A model generated the notes under the pieces. That model had not been told where the DNA came from. It ran no database searches and was given only the letters and a program-made list of their open reading frames with translations. Position numbers and translations under genes: made by a program. From NCBI GenBank assembly GCA_038025085.1, contig CM076139.1:19299307-19363306 (forward strand): DNA of 64,000 nt, in the 5' to 3' direction. Below, piece after piece: positions 19,177-29,564 of the stretch. The stretch's first letter is position 1. Each line of letters begins with the position of its first letter. Source of the stretch: Tetragonia tetragonoides. Taxonomy: Eukaryota; Streptophyta; Magnoliopsida; Caryophyllales; Aizoaceae.

Positions 19177-20503
19177 TGTAAGGACACGGGATTTTCGTTC
19201 AATCCTTTTTACATAAATGTATTGGTTTCAACGGAGTGCGTCCTTATAGAAAATATGTAAGTTGGGGGTTTAGATAAGTTCAAGGGATCATCGAGTTCGA
19301 AAAGGTTTTGTAAAGACTTGAATTAAATAAAAACCATGAAAGAGGTCACAAATCTGCTATCGGCGTTTTATCGAAGGGACAAACCGAAGGGACAATCCGA
19401 AGGGACAACCCAATAGCGCGATAAGTGAACTGATCATATTTTTAGAAAGACTCCCGCTCATATAGAACATATGAGTACCCAAAAATAATAGGTTCGGGGG
19501 CGAAGGTACGAGGTGGAAAGGTGTTAGGCACCCAACTCGCCTGTTTATGACGGCCTCTACTAACTCAAGTTTGCTTAATAATTTAAAGACATAATTCCCA
19601 TGCAAAACCGGATTAACAACCTAGACTTAGACCATTAATTGGTTCATCACAAGCATCACAACATTTATCTTTAACCCTTATTTAGACATGCATTCGATTG
19701 ACAAGTTGAGCAGCACAACGACTGTAGAGACAATAATTAGGAAGCAATAAAAACGTTATTCTAGCATGATATCTACATTATGACTATTGAACAATAAATA
19801 GTTAAGCAATTAATTTAATTTGAGCCATCAGGAATTTGTACCTGAACTGTAGGCTATATTTGAAAAAAATAGTAAAGGACAAGATCTCAAATTTTAGAAA
19901 AAAGAGGGAGAAGCTCAGAGTCAATACTACTGAGAATAGAGGGTGTCAACTGTAGATTGTGTGTTTTGAACTAAGGGTGGAGGGTCGTATTTATAGGCGC
20001 AGGAAGTAGGGTTGGACGGCTGAAAAGGAGCCGAAATTTGGATTTGGGCCGAAAAATGAGTCGAGCTAGAAGCAAGGTCAGCGCCGCTAGCGGCCCTGGG
20101 AATATGATCAGCGCCGCTAGCGGCCCTGGCCTGGGCTGCTGACGGCTGTCAGCAGCCGGCTGGATGTCGTGATAATGACGACATCCAGTCCATTTTTATT
20201 TTCCGGAGGAATTTAAATATACCGCAAAATGTGAAAAGATCGTTTTACCTTTGAACGGTAAAAGACGGTTTTACCCCTAAATCGCAACATGGCGACCGGG
20301 AGTCGGAAAGAGGTGTGAGACGTGTCGTTGGAAACCTCTTGAATGGGGCTTTTGAATGAAATGGAATGAAGGAGTGTTTGGAGGAAAAACCTGAGACCTT
20401 ATCTTAACTACTAAAGCAAAAATAGGAGTTCAACTTTATAAAGTACTGCTTTCATCATCCGGCTTTTGCGTAGAAATCTGAAGACGCTTTTTTGGCATCT
20501 ACA
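19177..20503 (-). repeat. LTR1, full-length inverted copy
   Basis: Read on the minus strand it starts tgtagatgcc at 20503 and ends cgtgtccttaca at 19177. Two exact GCCGCTAGCGGC palindromes lie in its U3 (20083, 20113), and the TATA box lies near 19990. No primer site follows it and no polypurine tract precedes it. The flanking bases differ (catgg versus ataaa), so it is not a simple solo LTR. Confidence 0.8.
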
Positions 20504-21780
20504 ATAAAGTTTTCTCGCTCTTTTGGAGCTAACGATAAGCCAATGCGCACTTGGCGCGGCTCTTGATCGCTTCCAAGATTGATTAATTCTGTTTTTTCCA
20601 CCATTGAAGTCTTTTGTTCATGCTCTAATAGTGCTTTAGTTACTTCTTTGGGCAATTCTTGTTCATCTTTTTAATTATTAGCTACTAAGTAATCCAAGAA
20701 GTAAGCAGAATCAGTAATCATTTCATTGTTAGAGGAAACTGGGACATCAATTGAGCCATTACTATTGGCTTTAACATCATTAGACTTGCAAATAGAATTA
20801 AACATAGATTTGGGTGCACCACCCGACTCTAGTATATTAGACTCGTCTTCAGAATCACACTCAGTCTGGTCGGAGTCAGTGTCGGAGTCGGGCTTGGATT
20901 CTTCAAAGATCGTGATCTTGATCTTCTTTCCGTTGGCTCCTGTCCAACTTATGGTGCGTTTCTGTTTCGTGAGTTGACCCTCGTTTGGAGTGATCAACTT
21001 AGTTGGGTCAAAGTTCGCATCTTGAATTGCGCTACTGACATTTTGGAGCTCCTCATCTTCTGGATGGCGATGCTCTTGTCCAAATAATAGACCCAAAGCG
21101 TTGTTGGGTGTGTCCTCTACCCAATCAAAGTTTAGCCTCCTTCTTACGGGCAAAGGAGGGATGAAGGTGATCCTTCCTTTGTCAGGGGCTTCCGATAAGG
21201 TCTCATGTCATGTAGATCACCCCCTTGTCGTCGAGGTCTTGTATCTTGCGTTCCAGGTGCGCACACTCGTTCGTATGATGTCCTCTTCCTCGATGGTAGA
21301 TGCAAAAGGAGGTATTGTTCCAGTTCTTATTCTTATTTCCTGGATCTGGATAAAGTTTTGGCCCGATGGGATCTACAATACCTTTCCAACAAAGATCTTA
21401 AAAGATTTGAGTTGGGGTTGAAAGGAGGGAGGTATGTAACCTTTTTGGCATTCGGTTATGGTATTCCTTCTCGGGATTGGCGGTATTTTTGTAGCTACAT
21501 GGCTGAACTTCTATAAGATCTTGAATTCTGTGTTTCAGTGCCCAACATTCTTCAGTGTCGTAGCCTCTTCCCCCAAGGTAATTGCAAAACTTACGTGGGT
21601 GCCAGGCAATCCCTGGAGAGACAGGATCAGGAGTAGGTCCCAGTGGTCGTATGATCCCAATACTTATGAGTATTTCAAAAGTGTGAGTAAGGCGGAGAGG
21701 TAATAGGGAAAAATCCCTTTTGGTCATATCCCTCGTGGATGGGGCGTGACTAAGTGGCAGATTTATGCTTTGATGGAGGA
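20504..21780 (-). pseudogene. Tat gag to pre-RT fragment
   Basis: Reading down from 21727, the frame holds a gag-type zinc motif, FCNYLGGRGYDTEECWALKH. A second frame (21153-20671) is an acidic region (SDTDSDQTECDSEDESN). A third (20655-20504) holds ELINLGSDQEPRQVRIGLSL, which matches the start of the RT region of T-B (ELINLSNESEPPEVRIGLSL). So this is the gag C-terminus and linker of a Tat element, with protease not recognisable and RT lost at the LTR1 junction. Several stops and frame changes show it is dead. It is a different, more diverged copy than T-B. Confidence 0.65.
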
Positions 21781-21787
21781 TAGATAC

Positions 21788-21945
21788 GGACCGGGAGTCG
21801 GAAAGAGGCGTGAGACATGTCGTTGGAAAGCTCTTGAACGGGGCTTTTGAATGAAATGGAATGAAGGAGTGTTTGGAGGAAAAACCTGAGACCTTATCTT
21901 AACTACTAAAGCAAAAAATCTGAAGACGCTTTTTTGGCGTCTATA
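21788..21945 (-). repeat. LTR1 3' LTR remnant of T-B
   Basis: Only about 158 bp from the LTR start remain, with a further 50-bp internal loss beside the AAAA run near 21916. The LTR start (tatagacgcc) lies next to the polypurine tract as expected. Confidence 0.75.
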
Positions 21946-21963
21946 GAAGCCCCCACTTTGATC
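21946..21963 (-). promoter_or_regulatory. Polypurine tract of T-B
   Basis: gatcaaagtgggggcttc read on the minus strand is identical to the tract of T-A and directly precedes the LTR remnant. Confidence 0.8.
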
Positions 21964-22369
21964 GAGCTTGAGTAAAAGCGAAGGTCAAAGTATTCCGAAG
22001 GCGACATGCAGGATGCTGATGTGCACACGGTGTGTGAGAGTGTACAATATGTATGCATATGAAGACAAAACTGAGTTGGGACATGCTTGTACTGCGCTAA
22101 GATTTCATCTCTGTGAACATAAGAGAAAATAGAGGTTATGGTAGCAGGATAGAACACCGCTCGTAGCTGATCTAAACGTCTGTGGGGACCTGTATTCAGA
22201 GTGAATGAAAAGGTTAGTAATAGTTTGAGAATGATCAACGTGGAGTGCTTCGACAAACAGTGACTAAACACCGCTCGGGGGATGTCGAGATTCCGTCCCT
22301 GTACGAGAAACGAAAAAGTCAACGAGACAGCGCGATTAAAATAACGGCTGTAAAAATGGTTAGGACATA

Positions 22370-22690
22370 TGAACAGTTTAAATGCAATAGCTTAAGCAAT
22401 CATTGACTGAAACACATATTAAAAATAATGGACAATATAACTGCAACAGTTTAAGCAATCATTAACTGACACATAATAAGTAACCTCGTTGAGGGACAGT
22501 TTAACCGCAATAGCTTAAGCGACCATTGACTGAACCTAAAATTTGTAACCTCGCAGAGGGACAGTTTAACCGCAATAGCTTAAGCGATCATTGACTGGCC
22601 TAAATTTGTAATTTCGCAGGAAGATAGTTTAATCGCAATAGCTTAAGCGATCATTGACTGGCCCGAATTTGTAATATTGAGCTGTAAGGC
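22370..22690. repeat. Minisatellite between PMD gene and 3' LTR (T-B)
   Basis: Five imperfect units with AGTTTAACCGCAATAGCTTA and a GCGATCATTGACTG-like end. It is the inverse of the arrays in T-A and T-E and lies about 600 bp upstream of the PMD start. Confidence 0.85.
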
Positions 22691-22987
22691 CGATAGAATT
22701 TTCGGGCTTTAAAAAAATAATTTTGGCACTCTGGGCGGTAAGGATTGTCGCAGTGTAGATCCGAGTTTCAGTATCTTGGACCTGCAAAAATAAACGGGTT
22801 AGTTTTACCTAAAAATAGTTGGTACCGTAAAATGGGCCAACTGTCGAATTTGAATTTGTGGGCTGGAGTACTTTGTTCCCGCGCACTTGGTACTGATATT
22901 TGCCGCGAATGAACTGAAGTAACGAACTTTGGACTGGAAAAAGGGGCCGTAGGACAGCAGAGGGGCCCGCACGTGCACGCCTGCAGG

Positions 22988-22999
22988 GCCGCTAGCGGC
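22988..22999. promoter_or_regulatory. GCCGCTAGCGGC palindrome upstream of PMD copy B
   Basis: One exact 12-bp palindrome lies 299 bp upstream of the PMD start codon, about the same distance as in copies A (about 300-330) and D (about 345). No clear TATA box was found between it and the start. Confidence 0.5.
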
Positions 23000-23297
23000 G
23001 CTGGGCTTGAGCTAAGTAAAAGCGCTTCGACGCTTCTCTTTTTTTTTTCGCGTGCCTTCTTCTTCATTGTCGAGCTTCACTTTGTCGAGAGCAAACCTTC
23101 GAACTTCCTCCATTGTTGAGTGCTCCACTTTGCTTGAGCTAAGTCGATTCTTGACCGATTTCTTCGGTTTTTGTCTTGAACTTGCTTATTTTTTTGCCTA
23201 GTTGTTGAATTTTTGGTTGCATTATTGTGTCTATTTCTTGCGAATCTGAAACTTTTATTTTCCCACTTGTAGAGAGAGAAAGCTTCACTGTGCTCCC

Positions 23298-26121
23298 ATG
23301 GCTCCCGTGGATAAGGGAAAACGTCCCATGAGTGAGGAGGAGTATGACCGGAGCCTTTTCCGCACCGGGTTACCTTCTACTAGAGCACCTCCAACTAGTC
23401 ACGCGGTTGGAGCTCGACTGTACCAGGATTCTTTCATGCGGCTGGACTGGCGCGCGGCAGGGGTTTGGAACCGTAGTGTTCTACTTCCGGATAGGTAGAG
23501 TCATCTGTCTAACTAGGAGCTGGTATGTTTTCTGACTTTCTCTTTTTTTCTGTTCAGTATATTTGAACTGAAAACTGGAACTGTTAGTGCTTCGGCATGC
23601 GACCAAATTAGGACTTTCACTGGATTGGTGGTCAGCTGCATATAATTTGTGTGAAATTATTTTAGCTGTATTTGTAGTATATGGGGTGTTGAAGAAAAGT
23701 TGTTTGTTGGCTAGGGTGTTGGTGTCTTGTTGCAGGCTCATGGGGCTACCTCCCATTGGGCTATGATGCTGGAGACCTTTTCAGTGGGGGCTAGGAACTT
23801 GGTACTGGGTTCGGGTTTGGACCATTTCTTGACTGTTATCCCTGCTTGTCACTCGGGGGATTCTAGGATCATTGCCAGGGGGTTATTGGAGAGGTTTTGG
23901 GATTCCACGAACACTTTCCATACACCTGTAGGAGAGATGTTCCCCACCCCTTATCAGTTTGCTGTGCTGACGGGGCTATCCTTTAGAGGGCGTCGTATTC
24001 AGTACAACGCGAACTATTTGCGACAGAGTAACAGATTGCTTGAGCTTTACGAGCCGGTGTCTGCCCACTTTGATAAGGATCGGGTTTCTTTGGCGCGGTT
24101 GTGGGCGGCTCTGGCGGAGCAGGGGCTTACTAAGGAGCACAGAGCCCGTATTTTCCTGGCTTGCTTGTTGGGTTCTACCATCTTTGCTCAGTAGAAGAGT
24201 GTATGTCAAGTCAGTTTCTTGACATGTCTGGAGGATTTGTCCAAGGTCCATGAGTACAACCTCGATGCTTCCGCTTATGCTTCCTTGGTGAGATGGTGTC
24301 GTCGGGCTTGTAGGCCTAAGAAGACGAGTGAGAGGACATCTATCTCGGGCCCATGGAGGATACTGGAGGTAGGCCCATTTTTTTTTTTTCTTTTCCTTTG
24401 CACGTGCTTGCTTTTGGGCTTGGAGCTTATTTTCTTGCTTGTATGGCAGCTGTGATTCTTTGAGTATTTTCCGCCTTTTGGTCCTCACCGTCCTGGTTTG
24501 AGGATGTTCCCATTAGGTTCACGGTGGATTGGTAGGGGTAACCACTCGTTTACCTCTCTGGAGCATTTTTGGGCCACCTTCGAGAGCCATCCGCATCTAT
24601 GGTATGTTGTTGTTGACTTGTGCATTTTTCTTGTTGGTCCATTTGGCGTGAATGAACTTTTGAATTGGTAACCTGCAGGTGTCATGGTCTGCTTTTGATG
24701 GTATCCCTGGGGTTCCACCCTATATTACCCTGGAGTCCTTTAGAGTGTCTTCTCTGCGGGTGGTCTTTGAGGGGCCATTTGGCTTTGTATGGTACTTCGG
24801 GGACCATTTGACTCGGCTGGTCTATCCCTCCCTGGGTAGTCACCTGGTTCCGGAGGATCCTCCATTGACCATGTTCTATCTGCATGGTATGAGTGTGCGG
24901 GACTTGGGAGTCGTGATCCGTGGTATGGCGGCCACGGAGTTTCTTATGCCAAAGGTTGTTGGCTTGGACCGCACGGCCGTGTACCTGGCCTACTGCTTGG
25001 ACCGCTTAATGCCGGACCTTACTTTTGAGGTAAGAAACTTATCTACATCTTTTTAGTTGTATTTGTGATATATTGACTTCTTGTGTCTTGCAGGCGGATC
25101 GTCTAGCTCCTCAGGGTCCTAGGAGGTCTCATTCTAGAGTTCCTCGGGGTCAGCCCCCAAGCTTGACCTTGCCGACCAATGAGGTGAGGTACATTGGGGA
25201 GAGTGGGGGACGCATAGTAGAGGAGTTCCCTCTTCATATGGCTGACGGAGAGGTTGTGGAGGGCTTGCCCTTGCCTGATTGTTGCACGGAGGTAAGCTCC
25301 TTTTTATCCCTTCTTGTGTTTATGTTTTGCTTTTGAGTGCTGACTCTATCTTGTGGCTCTCTTTTTGTAGTTGAACCGGGAGCAGACCTCTCAGATCTTT
25401 AAGCTCATACACCTGCTGAAGAAAGGCTATGGTCGAGTAATGGGCAAGGGGAAGAGTTATCGGTCTCGGACCGGTGATGTAAGTAGACTTTTATCCTTTG
25501 TTTAGCTAAGTGAAGTGCTTAACTTAACATCTCAACTTTGATTGTCTGCAGATGTCCCAGTCTTCGTCTTCGCCGGGGCCTCGACATTCTTCTGCTGCGA
25601 GGGCCTCTTCGGCGAGCAGAACATCTGTTGCTCGTTCACCTCCTGTATCTGTGACCAGGCCTCCTGTTGGTGAGGCGCCCGGACCTTCTGTGTCGTACAT
25701 TCCGGAGATGTTCTCCCCTGTGGGTTTCCAGCCTTCTCTTGATAGCAGGCCCATTGTTACCCCCACGGTCGAAGATTGGGTGAATGCCCCTGGATGGGAT
25801 GTGCCTCATACTGGGCCTTCGCATCTGGATACGACTATGGATTTCGCCAGTCAGGCCACAGAGAGTTTCATGGCCGCGGGGTTTCTGGCAGGTACCCCTA
25901 TGCGTGCACCAGCATATGATGGGCAGGACATGAGGCCCGAAAACAGCAGGCCCATTTATAGCTCTATTCTTCACTATTCGACTGGGAACTACGGTCAGCG
26001 GTTGTCCGTTGATGATGAGGATGACAACAACGTGGATGACGACTCTGGCTTAGCGCTGTTGGATATCCTTGTAGACACTGATCTTGAGATTTCGAACTCC
26101 TGTTTTTATGCATTTTTATGA
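23298..26121 (+). pseudogene. PMD gene, copy B, seven exons, antisense to T-B
   Basis: This is a plant mobile domain (aminotransferase-like) gene. By alignment of copies B, C and D and visible GT...AG borders the exons are 23298-23522, 23736-24368, 24450 to about 24601, 24679-25029, 25094-25291, 25371-25478 and 25552-26121. Exon 2 holds the PMD signature (WDSTNTFHTPVGEM then LTGLSFRGR), and exon 3 FFEYFPPFGPHRPGLRMFP. Exon 7 encodes a Ser/Pro-rich, acidic tail. In-frame TAG at 23496 and 24192, TGA at 24453 and a one-base loss at the end of exon 3 inactivate it. Exon lengths are multiples of three in intact copies, about 725 codons in all. The gene converges on integrase. Function in the element is unknown; host PMD proteins (MAIN, MAIL1) work in silencing. 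Confidence 0.82.
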
Positions 26122-26452
26122 TATTTATGATATGATATGATGACTCGATTATGCCCGTCTGATCTCTAAGTATGCAATGCGTTATACAGTAGCAAAAGCC
26201 ATAATTTGGGGAATAAAATAAAGAAAAATGGGTAAAAACTGCAAGAAAAAGCAAAAATTACACATATTATACCCCCTAAAAAAAAGAAAAATAATAAAAA
26301 AGAAAAAATTCAAAAAAGATAAAACTAAGAGAGTCTCGGGCTTTGTAATTCAGCGTGGGTATCAAAACTAGGCTTAAATCGGGCAGACCCGATTAATGGG
26401 GCGAGCTGGAGCGAGAGAAAAATTCGGACTGGGCCAGGGTCAGGGCCGCTAG
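26122..26452 (+). other. PMD 3' untranslated region and spacer to DUF7745-like gene
   Basis: AT-rich sequence with a poly(A) signal AATAAA at 26212-26217, kept in copy C (44315). It ends in gggccgctag, half of the GCCGCTAGCGGC palindrome, where a deletion has removed the promoter and 5' half of the next gene. Confidence 0.65.
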
Positions 26453-27065
26453 GTTCTTCTTTAGGAAAAGGCTATATTCCGAAAGGTCCCTTTCTAAATG
26501 GGATGCCTTTTTCCTTGTGGGACCTTTTATCCGCTGGCATGTGTCCTGTTGGAACTTGACCTCCTTAGTGGCTTGTGACAATTTGGTTCCTCATACTACC
26601 ATACTGGGTTTGTACAGGACTACTTTCTTCTTCCCCTCTAGGGTCATGAGGCAATATGGGTTGAAGTAGGTTATTCCTCGTCTGGAAACTACGAGACCAA
26701 CTATCATAGCTTTGACCACTGAGTTTGCTACGGATTGGGGAAAGTACTGGCGTAGCCGGGACCACTGGACTTTACCTCGGGCTATTACCCCAACTCAAGT
26801 TTCTGAGACCTATCTGAACTGGCTTTCTTGCGGTGATGGAGAAGCAAGACGAGCCCTTCGTCATGAGGAGTGGGACCAGCTAAAGCCTAAGTATGACTCA
26901 AAAACAGGAAGCAAGAAAAGAAAGGAAGGGTCTCAAATGGGAGGCTATCATGTACTGAAAAGAGGTAAGCCTACAGCTCAAGGGAGCAATCATAGGTCGT
27001 CCTCAAGCCAAGGTCTTTCAAAGAAGAACTCTTCAACGAAGCCTTCTAAAGGGAAGAAGGATTAA
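26453..27065 (+). pseudogene. DUF7745-like gene of T-B, 5' half deleted
   Basis: The sequence resumes in the frame of the intact-length copy D at the codons for FLVRKRLY, and runs to KPSKGKKD and stop at 27063. Conserved stretches include AGPVIRWHV-like, VSETYLNWLSCGDGEARRAL and a basic tail (GSKKRKEG). About 740 bases of coding sequence and the promoter are gone. The join is at GCTAG, present at both deletion ends, which suggests microhomology-mediated loss. The family assignment rests on resemblance of copy D to plant DUF7745 proteins and is tentative. Role unknown. Confidence 0.65.
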
Positions 27066-27401
27066 AGTAGTTTTCTAGGAAAGCAAGTCTAGTTTTGAAA
27101 AAAATAATAATAAGAATTTGTTTAGCTTAAACCCTTATAGTTGCATTATTTTTCTTTTTTTGTAACCTTAGGAAGTTTAATTCTTGCAACGTAAGCTGAT
27201 TTGTTCACTTTGAATAAAGATTTTCCCTTTTGCATGAGTTTGAAAGGAATTTTGGATTGATTTTGGCTGGGCCCCTTAAAAGGGTTACCTACGTATCCAG
27301 TGTGGAATCAGGACAGCGTAGTTCGTTCAAATTGATTTTGGTCGGGCCCCTTAAAAGGGTTACCTACAGGCCCTAGTTTTTTTTTTTTTTTTTTTTTTTT
27401 G
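27066..27401. terminator. Convergent 3' region between antisense gene and integrase (T-B)
   Basis: A poly(A) signal AATAAA (27213-27218) serves the + strand gene. Two copies of a 75-bp unit (from 27256 and 27331) carry ccccttaaaagggttacctac with a CCCTT/AAGGG inverted repeat. A run of T (27370-27401) follows on the integrase side. Use as a two-way transcript end is inferred. Confidence 0.5.
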
Positions 27402-28765
27402 TTAGACGTTGCACTTCTTCAGTTGATCCATATTGGTGAGCTGACTGAACTCGATGCCATCAATATCCATGAGCCTGACTGCACCTCCTGATAGAATGTC
27501 CCTGATGATGAATGGGTTGGACAAGTTGGATCAAAATTTGCCTCTGGGGTCGGTAACTGGGGCACGTAATTCTTTCCAAACTAAATCCCCTTCCTTTAAA
27601 TTTCGAGGTCGAACCTTTTTGTTGAATGCTCTTGCCATGCGTTGTTGGTACATGTGGGAATGGTCTAGGGCCCGTAGGCGTCTTTCATCCGTAAACACGA
27701 GCTCTTCGTAGCGGGCTTGTGACCATTGGGTTTCAGGAATTTCTCCTTTTAAGGCTATGCGCATGGAGGGTAGTTGGATTTCTATGGGTAGAACTGCTTC
27801 CATTACATAGACTAGGGAATAAGGTATTGCTCCCGTAGAGGATCTTATGGATGTCCTATATCCCAAATGGCAAATGGGAGTTTGATGGGCCAATCTTTGT
27901 AGTTTTCTATCATCTTTTCAATGATAGTCTTGAGGTTTTTGTTGGCGGCTTCCACTGCGCCATTGGTTTGGGGACGGTAAGGGGATGATTTGTGGTGCTG
28001 GATTTTGTAGCTTTTGAGGAGGGTGGCTGTCTCGGCTTTGAAGTGGGATCCATGGTCATTGATGATTTCATGCGGAACGCCGTATCGGCAAATGATATTG
28101 TTCCTTATGAATTTGGACACTTGTTTGGAGGTAAGGACGACATAGGATTGGGCTTCGACCCATTTGGTAAAATAGTCTATGGCTACTAGGATGTATTCAT
28201 GTCCTCCCGAGCCCTTTGGGGTGATCTTACCAATGATATCTATTGCCCATGCGGAAAATGACCAAGGGGATGTGAAGTTGTGGAGCATTGAGGGCGGCAT
28301 ATGCTGCAGGTTGGCATATATCTGACACTTCTTGCACTTCTTGACATAGTCGTAGCAATCCCTTTCCATAGTAGTCCAGTAGTATCCCAACCGTAGGACC
28401 TTTCTAGAGAGCATTCGGCCATTCATGTGTGGCCTGCACACACCATTGTGTACCTCGTCCATAATCTCTGCGGCTTCTTCAGAGTTCACGCATCTGAGGT
28501 TGACCCCGTTGTGGGATTTTTTGTATAGAACCCCCTTGTATTCTATGTATTGCGCCGCTAAGAGATGGATGGCCCGTTGAGCTCTTAGTGGTGCATCTTG
28601 AGGGTATATTCCGTTGGTGATGTAGTTGAAGACCTCTTGGTACCAATGATCCTCTTCGATTGGAGCCATGGTCATTTCTGTGTTGAGGTTGTTGCAAAAG
28701 GCTGGCTCGATTCTTCTTTGTATACAAACGGGCATCATGCTAACTGGGTCAGGTATGATAATCAA
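27402..28765 (-). pseudogene. Integrase of T-B
   Basis: Integrase inserts the cDNA in the nucleus. The frame from 28765 shows a zinc-finger region (MDEVHNGVCRPHMNGRML ... CKKCQIYA) and a catalytic core with WAIDIIGKI, INDHGSHFKAET and PQTNGAVEAANKN, so Asp-Asp-Glu are all present. A one-base shift near 27850-27890 moves the C-terminal part (SSTGAIPYSLVYVMEAVLP to DLVWKELRAPVTDPRGK) to another frame, which ends at 27402. No chromodomain follows, as usual for Tat. The site corresponding to the mariner insertion in T-D is empty here at 28194-28195. Confidence 0.87.
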
Positions 28766-28821
28766 GGATGCTAATTTGGACAGAGCATCCGCAAATTGAT
28801 TATCCTCTCGTGGAAATTATG

Positions 28822-29163
28822 TGAAGGCTACCTCTTCAAAATTATCAAGCACTTTGTCCAAAATTTCCTGGTAGAGTGCCAGGCTTCGCTGTGAACTTTC
28901 CACTTTCTCGAAACTTGATTGATGATTAGCAGGGAATCCCCATAGACCTTGAGTACTCGGATGCCCATGCCTACGGCTGCTTGTAGGCTGAGGATACATG
29001 CTTCATATTCGGCCGCGGTATTAGTGATAGGGAAGTCAAATTTCACTGAGATGGGAGTATGGGCTTCATCAGGGGATACTAGGAGCACTCCTGCGCCGTA
29101 ACCCTTTTGGTTGGATGCCCCGTCAAAGTACATTTTCCAGCAATTTTGCTCAACTAAGGCCAC
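28822..29163 (-). pseudogene. Second (archaeal-type) RNase H of T-B
   Basis: The frame holds WKMYFDGASNQKGYGAGVLL, AAEYEACILSL and VYGDSLLIINQVS, the Asp-Glu-Asp pattern of the additional RNase H that marks the Tat lineage. It would remove RNA from the cDNA hybrid together with, or in place of, the first domain. The frame breaks after KFWTKCLIILKR, about 60 bp before integrase resumes. Confidence 0.85.
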
Positions 29164-29564
29164 ATTTTCATCAGGAAAGTCATATTGCTCGTGTTCTTTG
29201 GTTGTGTGAGTGGATGCTCGGCCAAGTATTCTGAAACGGCGTGTCCCTTAATGGTCTTGGTAGGATCCAAACCTGAGATCAAATTCAGATAACAAAACCG
29301 TCCACCTTGCGATTCTTTCACTTAGGACTGGCTTCTCGAATATATGCTTGAGGGGATTCATTCTTGACATTACCAGTAGAGGGTAATTGAGCACGTAATG
29401 TCTGAGTTTCTTGGTGGCCCAACCTAGGGCTAAGCAGGTCTTTTCAAGGCTTGAATATATGGTTTCATAGTCGATGAATTTCTTGCTTAAGTAATATATG
29501 GCCGTTCTTGATCTTTTATGGTTTGGGCTAGCATAGCCCCCATGGCAGTGTTGGTTACTGTCAA
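29164..29564 (-). pseudogene. First RNase H of T-B
   Basis: After the TAG at 29565 the same region reads TNTAMGAMLAQ and, after a frame change, YYLSKKFIDYET and LGWATKKLRHY, the retroviral-type RNase H that follows RT. It is too broken to give a continuous frame. Confidence 0.7.

Noticed and set aside
20726..21703. Plus-strand frames of 80-106 codons
   Set aside because: Antisense shadows of the minus-strand gag fragment; no conserved motif.
22370..22690. CRISPR-like repeat array
   Set aside because: Units are adjacent and imperfect with no spacers, and the setting is a plant retroelement.
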